Part shown: in pieces, positions 1-7,276 of the stretch
Layout: the number at the start of each line of letters is the position of its first letter
Position numbering within the stretch: position 1 is the stretch's first letter
Assembly (NCBI RefSeq): GCF_024448715.1
Contig: NZ_JAMOHZ010000002.1
Span: forward strand, 248,001-312,000
Direction: 5' to 3'
Length of the DNA stretch: 64,000 bases
DNA from: Stutzerimonas stutzeri
GTDB taxonomy: Bacteria; Pseudomonadota; Gammaproteobacteria; Pseudomonadales; Pseudomonadaceae
Program-made: the position numbers and the translations under genes
Notes under the pieces: model-generated
Told to the model about the DNA's origin: nothing
Seen by the model: the letters and a program-made list of their open reading frames with translations, nothing else
Databases searched by the model: none

Positions 1-8
1 GCAATGCC

Positions 9-287
9 ATGACGATGGCCCATGAGCGCACCCGTAGCGTTGTGCAAACACGGGACTTCCTACAGGAACTGGCCAGGGACACGAGCCTTCCTGAAAGCGT
101 ACGGTACCAAGCAAAAAATCTACTACGGCATTACCCGACAGCGGAGACCATCTCGTTGGCTGGGCGAGCGGAAGAGCGATCCAAGCAGGAACTTTCCCTA
201 TTGGCCGACAAGCATGGACCTCTACATCCGGTGTTAGTCAGCTGGCTGTTAAATGATCCGATGTTTTCTGATCACGGAACTAGCTGA
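9..287 (+). CDS. BPSL0761-family small protein
   Basis: This 92-residue protein begins MTMAHERTRSVVQTRDFL and contains RYQAKNLLRHYPTAETI. That pattern (ERTR.VVQT..FL ... A..LLRHYP) is the signature of the BPSL0761 family, small proteins of unknown function common in Pseudomonas and Burkholderia and often found beside mobile DNA. ATG codons at 9 and 15 are both possible starts, and the window begins just upstream so the ribosome site cannot be judged. The last codons run into the remnant of an IS3-type transposase, so the C-terminus may have been altered by that insertion. No function is assigned. Confidence 0.6.
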   Translation: MTMAHERTRSVVQTRDFLQELARDTSLPESVRYQAKNLLRHYPTAETISLAGRAEERSKQELSLLADKHGPLHPVLVSWLLNDPMFSDHGTS

Positions 288-434
288 GCCAGACCAGGTG
301 GGTGCACTGGTACAACACTGGTACAACACTGGTACAACAATGAGCGCCTGCTGAGTTCAATCGGGTATATCCCGCCTGCGGAGGCTGAGGCAAACTTCTA
401 CCGGCAACAAGCTGGTGTGGCCATTGCGGCCTGA
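277..434 (+). pseudogene. IS3-family transposase (OrfB) C-terminal remnant with 11-bp triplication
   Basis: From about 277 the forward frame reads ELAEPDQVGALVQHWYN, and after a frame shift NNERLLSSIGYIPPAEAEANFYRQ before a stop at 432-434. The W-YN-ER-L-SIGY-PPAE string is the C-terminal end of IS3-family OrfB (DDE integrase) proteins. The frame breaks because ACTGGTACAAC occurs three times in tandem (306-316, 317-327, 328-338), whereas two copies would keep the frame open. The catalytic core is absent. The sequence GGCCTCCACAAAAGCCGGGA at about 449-468 resembles the terminal inverted repeat of such elements, which is inference. Confidence 0.7.
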
Positions 435-794
435 CTTAAACGAAACGGCCTCCACAAAAGCCGGGACGATTCAGCACTCCGCTGGAGGATGCCTTTCATT
501 CCCGCTCCATACTTCGCACGTCAACACTAATAGCCTCTAAAACTCCCTTTAAATCGGCTCCCAGCTCGGGCCGCACGAGCCGTATGTAGGCTGCTATTGC
601 CTCGTTCATTAGTAACCGGGATACGTACCCTTTCACGACCACCAAGCGAATCATCACGCCACTGGCTCTCGTGCAGTTGCTTTACGTTGACCGTGGTGAG
701 CTTGTGAGGGCTAGCGGCGCTCACCTGCCCATATAAACAACGTGATGAAGCTCTCGTTTTTGACAAGAATTATGAATTTTAGTGCATTTAGTAA
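435..794. other. Non-coding stretch between IS remnants
   Basis: After the IS3 tail and its probable terminal repeat (about 449-472) no convincing gene is seen. A reading frame on the reverse strand at 527-766 lacks family features and is probably chance. The final part (758-797) contains TTTTGACAAGAA followed by an AT-rich stretch. It resembles 4137-4178 and is treated as an element end (see the repeat entries). Confidence 0.4.
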
Positions 795-818
795 TTAATG
801 GAACTCATCGAAGATTAC
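758..818 (+). repeat. Left copy of island-junction repeat carrying hrpB DEFH codons
   Basis: This block has TTTTGACAAGAA (758-769), 28 AT-rich bases, then a 21-bp stretch at 798-818 beginning ATGGAACTCATCGAA. The same arrangement, with 30 bases in the middle, occurs at 4137-4199. The 21-bp parts match at 20 of 21 positions. Read on the reverse strand they encode VIFDEFH, the DEAH-box motif of HrpB. Here the hrpB-like codons are fused to a truncated IS4 transposase instead of the rest of hrpB. The arrangement fits an attachment-site copy or an element end with co-mobilised target sequence. Confidence 0.55.
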
Positions 819-1334
819 GAGCTGCGGATAGGCGGCCTGATTCTCTTCGGTGTCCGCCAAGGTAACCGTGACCCCGTCGACCAGGCGCACCCGCCGACCC
901 CGCCAATGCCACCAGGAGGCAGCACCTTCGGCGATGATCCCCCCGGTTTGGCGTGCCAGCGCCGAGATCATTGACTGCGGCAGACGCGAGCGCGCCTTGC
1001 AGTACCCACCGGAATCCGTACTGCCCGGCTTGAGCCCACCGATCACCCGCTTGACCATGGCGTCGTTGACCGCCGCTTGGCAGCTGCCGTCAGCCGACAA
1101 CACCTGGGCGAGAAACATCGACAAGGTTTCCGCCGGCGGAAACAACCGCTCGCGGTGCTCCGGTAGCAACGCCCCAACACGGTCGAACAGCTTTGGGCTG
1201 GTCAGCAGATTGAACAGGAAATAGCTGTCCGCGTTGCTTGCATAGTGGCGTACACGCTGTTGTTGCCCCGTTGTTGGGCGGTGGCTAGGATGCATGTGGG
1301 CTGGCTCCTCGGGTGGTTGCTGTGGATTTCGCAA
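795..1334 (-). pseudogene. Truncated IS4-family transposase (N-terminal half)
   Basis: The reverse frame encodes an N-terminal IS4-type transposase: YASNADSYFLFNLLTSPKLFDRV, LFPPAETLSMFLAQVLSADGSCQAAV, and the start of the catalytic domain WHWRGRRVRLVDGVTVTLADTEENQ, which carries the first catalytic Asp in LVDG. Family members are about 400-450 residues. This one stops after about 171 residues (ENQAAYPQ) and continues for only LVIFDEFH before the stop at 795-797, where LVIFDEFH are hrpB codons. The likeliest start is the ATG at 1298 (MHPSHR). The second and third catalytic acidic residues are missing, so it is not active. Confidence 0.75.
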
Positions 1335-1431
1335 CCTCCAGCCTACTATCCGGGGCGGCCAGCCCTCTACTTTCCCATAAAAATCAATGGCTTGGGTTTA
1401 ATTCAGTGCCATTCGGCTATACGACGTTTTC

Positions 1432-1782
1432 TTAGTCCGCGGTCTCGTCGCTCAGATCGAGGTTCCAGTCGCCAACCGTGATCACGCCAGCAATTAGCAT
1501 CGGGTCATACTGATTAGGGCCGAGATGGATCTGATAGCCATGCTTCTTTAGCAAGGTCACCGAGCGCGAGTTGATCGCACCATCAATGTGGCAGCAGTAC
1601 TCGCGCACGTAACGCCAGGCGAGATCAACAGCCTGTTGAGTGTGAGTAGGCAGATCGGCGTATACGTCAGGATGATTAATCGCATCCCCTTCGTTGTCGC
1701 CGTAGGGACGCTGTACGTGGCGTAGCGCCTCTAGCGCGTTGACGACGTCTCGAATGGTCAGCGGGTGGTAGTAGTTGAACAT
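1432..1782 (-). CDS. Conserved-looking hypothetical protein (116 aa)
   Basis: A 116-residue soluble protein, MFNYYHPLTIRDVVNALEALRHVQ..., with a strong ribosome site (AGAAGGAAAAATCAC before the ATG), so it is probably a real gene. It has no signal peptide or membrane segment. The middle HTQQAVDLAWRYVREYC and the end LLKKHGYQIHLGPNQYDP look like a compact mixed alpha/beta fold, but I do not recognise the family. It lies in the mobile left arm, head-to-head with the large unknown gene at 1829 and 46 bp from it, so the two may share a control region. Function unknown. Confidence 0.55.
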   Translation of the reverse strand: MFNYYHPLTIRDVVNALEALRHVQRPYGDNEGDAINHPDVYADLPTHTQQAVDLAWRYVREYCCHIDGAINSRSVTLLKKHGYQIHLGPNQYDPMLIAGVITVGDWNLDLSDETAD

Positions 1783-1828
1783 GTGATTTTTCCTTCTGAA
1801 ATTCCGAACCCTGTCAGGGGCTATCGCG

Positions 1829-3721
1829 ATGCGATGGGAAGCAGGCTATGGTGACTCTGCATTTTCTAGGTACCGGAAAGGGCGAGAATCGATGAAGGAC
1901 GCAACAGGCCTCGGCTGGGCAAGGATTCCAACCTACGCAGAAACCATAGACGCACTAGCAAGTGGATTCGGCCTGATAGAAGCGAACGAGCAAAAATTGA
2001 CGTTCCAGCGCTCGTGGCATGGAAGACAGTCTCGTTTTGGTCCCAATGCAACCAAACCGTGGCGAAGTGCCAACCAAGGTCGAATCGGCGAGTTGCTAAT
2101 GCTCTTGTCTGGCGACGATCAAAATATTGCCGACGAGCTTTCTGAGTTCCTGGACACTGCAGAGACTCTCCTGTCATTTATTCGCTCAAGGGCTGTTTTC
2201 ACCAGAACGTCATACCGAACTGGTTTGGGAGCATTTTTATCAATAATTGCATTCCCCCAACTGGCACTATTTTTATGCCATATCCGTGCGCGCCTTCCAG
2301 AATCAACACCTCTATATTACCTCTTCGACCTACTTCCCGATATTCATATGACGGAATATGACTGCGCAAAAAACACCCGCAACGCAGTGAGACAACAGCT
2401 TGACAAAATAACCGAGGCAAACACTGCGGACTTCAGGAGTTCGCTAAATAAGATCACAACAAAATCTGACATCAAGTTAAAAACAATAGAAGATAAAATT
2501 GGTAAACTGAACCAAAATTTCAGCAGTCGCGATTGCAAAGAAGAACTACCTGATAAAGTCAAAAATGTTCGCGCCGCCTATATAGCCGGGACCGCAATTC
2601 AAAGATTCATTGGCCATTTATCCAACGGCACACCAGACATTCACTCTGCCAGCCTCCTTGGAATCCTTAAGTATTACATTAACGAGTTCACCAACCAAGC
2701 CCAGAAAAAAACTCAAGACAATTTCCATCAGTCTCACATAATCTTGCATCATGACATGATAGGAAGTTCAAACTGTTTCCCCGAGCCAGATCTCGACACA
2801 TCGATTATGGAAATCTTTAATTGTTATGAGAGATTTGTAGCCACCAGGACTATTGAAGAGTGCGCACCTCTAGCATATGCACTAGAGATTATCGACAGAG
2901 CGGCCTCGGATACCACCCCAGTCAGAGAAGCTATCGCCCTTCTTGAGCAAGACGAAGATTTCGAGATTTTCAAGCCAGTACACCATTATCTAAAGGCACG
3001 CCTTCAGATAATTGAGGGCGACAATACGAGTGCGCTGCTGAATCTTAAGGACATACTGAACTGCAGCAAGAAGCAACAGCTAGGTGAAATTGCAGTTATT
3101 GCAGCAAGTTATGCCATTACCTTGGAATTGAAGAAACCCGGGAGATGGATAAATAACAGCCTAGATCCATTTATAATTTGTTTAGCTCAAAATAAACAGC
3201 AAAACGTATCAATTGAAATCCCCATGCCAACCCCATTTTGGACATTCTCTAAGAACCCGCAGGTGACAGATTCGACCAAGCTTGTTTTTGAAGCCATCTC
3301 GCTAATCAACTCAATAACACTGCAAAACGCCACCAGCACCACTGACGAACTTTGCAACCCCTTATCAAAACTTGAAAAGCACCTCTCCAAGCTTCTTAAA
3401 ATACACAGAAAACTTTGCCAGAGCGTAGCCTTTGACGAAGAATCAATAAAAACAGCCACCTCGACAACCTTTAACAATAGCCTTAAATCAAAATCAATTC
3501 TACGGACCCATCACGCAAAACCATACGAAGTTATTAGAGATCTATATTTCTATATCAATGAATTCTTTGGTCAAGCGGAGATAGAAATTCATGAAAAACT
3601 GAATCCCGCAATACTTGAATACCTCAATCTTCCACCTCAACTCCAGCTAACCATTCTAAAGACTTTAGACGAGGACGCTTTTCGCTCAGACTCAAACAAG
3701 GCAGGCAATAATCAAATCTGA
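1829..3721 (+). CDS. Large AT-rich hypothetical protein (630 aa)
   Basis: A 630-residue protein with base composition far more AT-rich than the rest of the window (many AAA, ATA and AAT codons), a sign of recent transfer. The start at 1829 has AGGGG eight bases upstream. An internal ATG at 1892 (MKDATGLGW) is an alternative and would drop 21 residues. Visible features are a hydrophobic stretch around residues 130-160 (GLGAFLSIIAFPQLALFLCH), a charged probable coiled coil around 185-240, and a helical, TPR-like part around 345-440 (AYALEIIDRAA ... HHYLKARLQIIEGDNTSALLNLKDIL). No enzyme motif is recognised. Its place among IS remnants in an island makes an accessory role, possibly defence, conceivable but unsupported. 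Confidence 0.6.
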   Translation: MRWEAGYGDSAFSRYRKGRESMKDATGLGWARIPTYAETIDALASGFGLIEANEQKLTFQRSWHGRQSRFGPNATKPWRSANQGRIGELLMLLSGDDQNIADELSEFLDTAETLLSFIRSRAVFTRTSYRTGLGAFLSIIAFPQLALFLCHIRARLPESTPLYYLFDLLPDIHMTEYDCAKNTRNAVRQQLDKITEANTADFRSSLNKITTKSDIKLKTIEDKIGKLNQNFSSRDCKEELPDKVKNVRAAYIAGTAIQRFIGHLSNGTPDIHSASLLGILKYYINEFTNQAQKKTQDNFHQSHIILHHDMIGSSNCFPEPDLDTSIMEIFNCYERFVATRTIEECAPLAYALEIIDRAASDTTPVREAIALLEQDEDFEIFKPVHHYLKARLQIIEGDNTSALLNLKDILNCSKKQQLGEIAVIAASYAITLELKKPGRWINNSLDPFIICLAQNKQQNVSIEIPMPTPFWTFSKNPQVTDSTKLVFEAISLINSITLQNATSTTDELCNPLSKLEKHLSKLLKIHRKLCQSVAFDEESIKTATSTTFNNSLKSKSILRTHHAKPYEVIRDLYFYINEFFGQAEIEIHEKLNPAILEYLNLPPQLQLTILKTLDEDAFRSDSNKAGNNQI

Positions 3722-3868
3722 TAGATAAGACTTTGGCTCGCCCGATCTACGCGCGAACCCAGGCCAAAGGAATATTCGCGGTTCAAGAAGCCCAGAGCCC
3801 AGAGCCCTGGTCACTTACTGAGCAAGTTGAGAAGCTCACGTCGGACGGGAAGCTTCTGATCACCCTGA
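3722..3868. other. Intergenic stretch in the island
   Basis: No gene is seen between the large unknown gene and the IS5 remnant. The short direct repeat CCCAGAG CCCAGAG at about 3791-3804 is the only local feature. Base composition returns towards that of the chromosome. Confidence 0.3.
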
Positions 3869-4095
3869 TCAACCTCGTGTAGCAGCCGGACTGGACTGTT
3901 TGTAGAGGACACTGTGCTTGTCGTGTCGCTGGTAGGTATTGCGCCGGGCTGAGATATTCAAGATCACCTGGCACCTCGCATGTTCGTTGCGCTTCTAGAC
4001 CCCGATGTAGGTGGCATCTGTACACACTACGGTTTCCTCGCCATACAGAAGTTTGCCGGCCTGGGTGTCATTGGCCACGCTGGCCGCCGTAAGCG
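3869..4095 (-). pseudogene. IS5-family transposase remnant with in-frame stop
   Basis: The reverse strand reads TAASVANDTQAGKLLYGEE then TVVCTDATYIGV, a TAG stop, KRNEHARCQVILNISARRNTY and QRHDKHSVLYKQ. This matches the middle-to-C-terminal part of IS5-type transposases (normally ...TQ..KLLHGEE..V.ADAGY.G..KR... and W.IAARRSTY...). The Gly of DAGY is changed to Thr, and a TAG replaces the codon before KR. The N-terminal catalytic Asp region and the C-terminal end are missing, so it is a decayed fragment. Confidence 0.65.
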
Positions 4096-4136
4096 TCCAG
4101 AGGCGGGAGAGAGCCCAGGGAGGAAGGGCAGGATGA

Positions 4137-4199
4137 TTTTGACAAGAAATGCCACTATTTCGGTGCAAATGGCAAAACATGGAACTCATCGAAAATTAC
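4137..4199 (+). repeat. Right copy of island-junction repeat at the hrpB break
   Basis: TTTTGACAAGAA (4137-4148), 30 bases, then the 21-bp segment 4179-4199 that matches 798-818 at 20 of 21 positions. Rightward of 4179 the reverse strand is continuous hrpB coding sequence. Leftward it is foreign. This therefore marks the exact point where hrpB was broken, immediately after the codons DEFH. Confidence 0.6.
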
Positions 4200-4559
4200 C
4201 AGGCCGACGCCTTCAAGCGCTGGATCGTCCTGCAATCGGCGCGCGAGAACGCCTTCGGTGACCACCTCGATACGGGTGTTCGGCCCGATCTTGCTGTCGA
4301 GGCGGATGCGATAGCCGACGGTTTCGCCGACCTTCTCACCCAACTCGCTGGCCAGGCGCTCGGCCGCCGCGCGGGCCGCCAGACGCCGCGGTTCGAGCAT
4401 CAGAATCTTTTGCCCGTCCAGCCACGCCTCGCCCAGCAGCGCCAGCGGAACGCGGGTGGTCTTGCCCGCGCCGGGCGGTGCTTCGAGCACCGCTTCGTCA
4501 CGTTCGCACAGCGCTTGGCGCAGGGCTGGCAGGGCTTGGTCGATAGGCAGGGCGATCAT
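4155..4559 (-). pseudogene. hrpB: ATP-dependent helicase HrpB, N-terminal fragment
   Basis: [25 protein letters not shown] is followed by the Walker A motif [17 protein letters not shown] (about residues 26-42), [16 protein letters not shown] (motif Ia) and LVIFDEFH (DEAH-box motif II, ending at residue 127). These are the first third of the DEAH-box helicase HrpB, whose family length is about 840 residues. After DEFH the normal ERSL continuation is replaced by seven unrelated residues (VLPFAPK) and a stop, because foreign DNA begins there. The helicase C domain, HA2 and HrpB C-terminal domains are absent. The remainder is presumably left of the window if the insert is simple. Confidence 0.85.
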
Positions 4560-4728
4560 GGAGACTCCGCTTTCAGGGCGGCGATTATAACGGCCCGAGG
4601 CATGGCTGAGCGGCGCCTACACCTTGTTATCTGGCAAGGCCGAACAGAGCGCCCGGCCTGGCTGTCTGATGTCGAGAAAACATCATGCAGCCCTTGTATA
4701 GTTGCGCCACTTTTTCCTGGAGGTCCTT

Positions 4729-5145
4729 ATGCGAACTCGTTCCCGTGTCATCGGCGGCGTGCTGGCCGTCTCCCTGTTCACCCAATTGACTGCCTGCGGC
4801 ACGCTGTTCTATCCCGATCGCCGCGGCCAGATCGACGGCAAAATCGATCCGGCCATCGCGGTAGCCAATGCCGTGGGCCTGCTGTTCTATGTGATCCCCG
4901 GTTTGATCGCCTTCGGCATCGACTTCGCTACTGGCGCCATCTATCTACCCGACGATGAATATTCCATGGCCCCGGAAAAGCTTCAGGAAGCCATCGGTGC
5001 CGACGGCGTGATCGATCAGGCCAAGCTCAAGGCGATTATCGAGCAGGAAACCGGCCGCAGCCTGCCGCTGAATGATCCGCGTCTGATCCAGCACGACGGC
5101 AGCATCGAGCAACTCGCCGCGTTCGGATTGCGCCCGGCCGCCTGA
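4729..5145 (+). CDS. Small predicted lipoprotein
   Basis: A 138-residue protein with a typical lipoprotein signal: MRTRSRVIGGVLAVSLFTQLTAC, lipobox LTAC with the lipidated Cys at 23. The body has a hydrophobic segment VGLLFYVIPGLIAFGIDFATGAIYLP (about 50-75) and an acidic C-terminal half. The start at 4729 is preceded by CTGGAGGTCCTT, and longer frames upstream are not needed. Orthologues in other Pseudomonas are usually annotated only as conserved hypothetical proteins or lipoproteins. Its stop overlaps the start of the metal-exporter gene by one base, so the two are co-transcribed. No function is assigned. Confidence 0.75.
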   Translation: MRTRSRVIGGVLAVSLFTQLTACGTLFYPDRRGQIDGKIDPAIAVANAVGLLFYVIPGLIAFGIDFATGAIYLPDDEYSMAPEKLQEAIGADGVIDQAKLKAIIEQETGRSLPLNDPRLIQHDGSIEQLAAFGLRPAA

Positions 5146-6077
5146 TGCAGAAGACGAGCGAGCGGCGCAAGGGCGTCAGCCCCGAACATGCGCGGCTGAT
5201 GCGTCGCGCTACGCGGCTCGCACTGGCTGTCGCTCTGACGCTGGCGGTCAGCAAGGCCCTGGCTTGGTGGCTCAGCGGTTCGGTCAGCCTACTGGCCGGT
5301 CTCACCGATTCGCTGCTGGACGGTGCGGCTTCGCTGCTCAACCTGCTGGCGGTGCACTACTCGCTGCGCCCCGCCGATGAGGATCATCGCTACGGTCACG
5401 GCAAGGCTGAAGCCTTGGCCGGCCTCGGCCAGGGCGCTTTCATCTCGGTCAGTGCAATCCTGGTCTGCGTCCAGGGCGTCGACCGTATGCTGCATCCCCA
5501 GCCGCTGGGCGCACCGGCGCTGGGCATTGCGGTCATGCTGCTGTCGCTGGCCCTGACCGTGGCGCTGCTGATGTATCAGCGCCATGTGGTGCGCGAAACC
5601 GGCTCCACAGCGATCCGCGCCGACTCGCTGCATTACCGCTCCGACCTGCTGCTTAACACCAGCATTCTCGTCGCGCTAATACTTGCCGGCTACGGCTGGG
5701 ATCGCCTGGACGCGGTCTTCGGCATCGTTATCGCGGTGTATATCTTCTGGAGCGCGCTGAGCATCGTTCGCGAAGCCGGTGCGGTGCTGATGGATACCGA
5801 GTTGCCACCGGAAATCAGCGAGCACATGCACCAGCTGGCCTGCGATGTGCCGGGCGTGGTCGGCTGCCATGATTTACGTACCCGCGTCTCGGGCACCCGC
5901 TGGTTCGTGCAGCTGCATCTGGAACTGCCCGGCGAGCTGCCGTTGATCAAGGCTCATGCCCTGTGTGATGAAGTCGAGGCGGCAATTCACAAGCGCTACC
6001 CGCGTGCCGAGGTACTGGTACATGCCGACCCGCTTGAAGTGGTGAGACCACATCGGACACCAGCCGGCAATGCATAA
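5145..6077 (+). CDS. fieF: FieF/YiiP-type cation diffusion facilitator (metal exporter)
   Basis: A 310-residue inner-membrane antiporter of the CDF family that expels Zn2+/Fe2+ or similar metals in exchange for protons. Metal site A residues are visible: D55 and D59 in TDSLLD and H163 and D167 in DSLHYRSD. HRYGHGKAEAL (81-91) is the conserved loop signature. Six membrane segments precede a cytoplasmic C-terminal domain (from about residue 215) with the ferredoxin-like fold that dimerises. It is translationally coupled to the lipoprotein gene upstream and followed at once by a strong terminator. The exact metal cannot be told from sequence. Confidence 0.88.
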   Translation: MQKTSERRKGVSPEHARLMRRATRLALAVALTLAVSKALAWWLSGSVSLLAGLTDSLLDGAASLLNLLAVHYSLRPADEDHRYGHGKAEALAGLGQGAFISVSAILVCVQGVDRMLHPQPLGAPALGIAVMLLSLALTVALLMYQRHVVRETGSTAIRADSLHYRSDLLLNTSILVALILAGYGWDRLDAVFGIVIAVYIFWSALSIVREAGAVLMDTELPPEISEHMHQLACDVPGVVGCHDLRTRVSGTRWFVQLHLELPGELPLIKAHALCDEVEAAIHKRYPRAEVLVHADPLEVVRPHRTPAGNA

Positions 6078-6111
6078 AAAAAGACCACGTGGCGAGACGT
6101 GGTCTTTTTCA
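6078..6111 (+). terminator. Rho-independent terminator after fieF
   Basis: AAAGACCACGT and ACGTGGTCTTT form a perfect stem around a short GGCGAG loop. A run of A before and T after makes it usable in both directions. It begins at the fieF stop codon. Confidence 0.9.
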
Positions 6112-6379
6112 ATACTGCTCTGAATGCGCTGCCGCTTGTGGCGGATTCTTCGGCAGCGCCTTGTGAGCGGTGCTGGCCCGGCCGATGACCTCGATAAGGT
6201 CGGCGGTTGGCGCGGCGGGATAAATACCGCGCCAATTCTGCCGGGGGCTGAAGTTGAATAAAGCTTACGCCCCGCCTGACGACAGATGTTTGCGAAGATT
6301 GCTCATATTCGCCCCGATTGCGCAATCCATGCGCACCTAGGCATAGTTCCTCGCAACCAAACGACGCAAGGTATCCAAA
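6112..6379. other. Intergenic region upstream of the Lrp-family gene
   Basis: No gene is seen here. The stretch GCCAATTCTGCC...TAAAGC around 6230-6265 may hold promoter elements but no clear -35/-10 pair stands out. A perfect palindrome near 6316 is listed separately. Confidence 0.4.
6316..6327. promoter_or_regulatory. Palindrome, candidate Lrp-type operator
   Basis: GATTGCGCAATC is a perfect 12-bp palindrome 52 bases before the start of the Lrp/AsnC-family gene, in the place expected for autoregulation. No binding evidence exists. Confidence 0.35.
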
Positions 6380-6859
6380 ATGAGCAAACTAGATCGCTAC
6401 GATCTTCGCATCCTGCACGAACTGCAACACGACGCTCGCATCTCCAATCAGGAACTGGCCGAACGCATCGGGTTATCGCCCTCGCCCTGCTCGCGACGGG
6501 TCAAACAGCTTGAGGACGACGGCTACATCGCCCGCCAGGTCGCCCTGCTGGATCGCAAGAAACTCGGCCTGACCCTGACCGCCTACGTGCTGATCGGCAT
6601 GGACCGCCACACGCCGGAACGCTTCGAACATTTCGAAGGGGTGATCGGCAAATGCCCCGAAGTGCTCGAATGCAGTCTGGTCACCGGCATGGACGCGGAT
6701 TACCAGCTCAAGGTCGTGGTGCCGGACATGGAGCACTATCAAGCCTTCCTGCTCGGCACCCTGACCCGCATCGAGGGCGTCTCCAGCGTGCGGTCGAGCT
6801 TCGTTCTGCGTCAGGTCTCGTCCAGCACCGAGTTGCCCCTGGAGCACCTGCGTACCTGA
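6380..6859 (+). CDS. Lrp/AsnC-family transcriptional regulator
   Basis: A 159-residue regulator. The N-terminal winged helix-turn-helix is clear: LDRYDLRILHELQHDARISNQELAERIGLSPSPCSRRVKQLEDDGYI (about 4-50). It is followed by the RAM/AsnC ligand-binding domain with GKCPEVLECSLVTGMDADYQLKVV (about 90-113). Members bind amino acids and act as dimers to octamers on amino-acid and nitrogen metabolism genes. Its own target is unknown. It may regulate itself through the palindrome upstream. It is not in an obvious operon. BkdR-like or generic Lrp assignments cannot be separated from sequence alone. Confidence 0.88.
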   Translation: MSKLDRYDLRILHELQHDARISNQELAERIGLSPSPCSRRVKQLEDDGYIARQVALLDRKKLGLTLTAYVLIGMDRHTPERFEHFEGVIGKCPEVLECSLVTGMDADYQLKVVVPDMEHYQAFLLGTLTRIEGVSSVRSSFVLRQVSSSTELPLEHLRT

Positions 6860-7020
6860 GGCCCATTGCCGCTGCCAGACATCACCAGGCCGCGGTTGGC
6901 GTATACTCGCCGCCGCTTTGCTATGCCCCGCGCGTCATAAAACGAGCCTCGCTCACCCATAAACGCTCGCCCGTTGTCATAGCTGTTGTCGTTAAACCAG
7001 ACTTGCACGCGGAGCGTTCA

Positions 7021-7239
7021 ATGGAACCCGAAGTATTCGAAAAGTGGATGATGATCGTCCTGGTCGGCAGCCTGATGGTGTTCATGGCCTTTATCATCTG
7101 GGATCTTGCCAAGAAGTCGAAGGCTGGACGTCTCGGCACCACCATTCTGTTTCTGGGTCTCGGTCTGTGCCTGTTCGCGTTTCTTGCCAAGCCGATCATT
7201 GGCTACATCATTGAAGTCTCGCAGGGCATTCCGCACTGA
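7021..7239 (+). CDS. DUF2788 small inner-membrane protein
   Basis: A 72-residue protein with two membrane helices: MMIVLVGSLMVFMAFIIWDLA (about 10-30) and TTILFLGLGLCLFAFLAKPIIGYII (about 40-64), joined by the basic loop KKSKAGRLG. This pattern (FIIWDLAKKSKAGRLGT..LFL.LGLC.F.AK) is the DUF2788 family of unknown function, widespread in gammaproteobacteria. The start at 7021 is chosen because it begins at the conserved N-terminus and has a GGAG ten bases upstream. A longer frame reaching back to 6652 overlaps the Lrp gene and is not credible. Confidence 0.8.
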   Translation: MEPEVFEKWMMIVLVGSLMVFMAFIIWDLAKKSKAGRLGTTILFLGLGLCLFAFLAKPIIGYIIEVSQGIPH

Positions 7240-7251
7240 TCCAGTGAAGCG

Positions 7252-7276
7252 GCCGGCGCCTCACAAATGCGCCGGC
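7252..7276. terminator. Possible convergent terminator hairpin
   Basis: GCCGGCGC and GCGCCGGC pair around a 9-base loop between the DUF2788 gene and rluE, which converge here. There is no T-run, so termination is uncertain. Confidence 0.4.

Noticed and set aside
306-338. CRISPR or iteron-like array
   Set aside because: The three 11-bp units have no spacers and lie in a transposase frame; they are a tandem slippage product.
527-766. 79-codon reverse frame in the left island gap
   Set aside because: No ribosome site, no family resemblance, and it runs through a probable element end.
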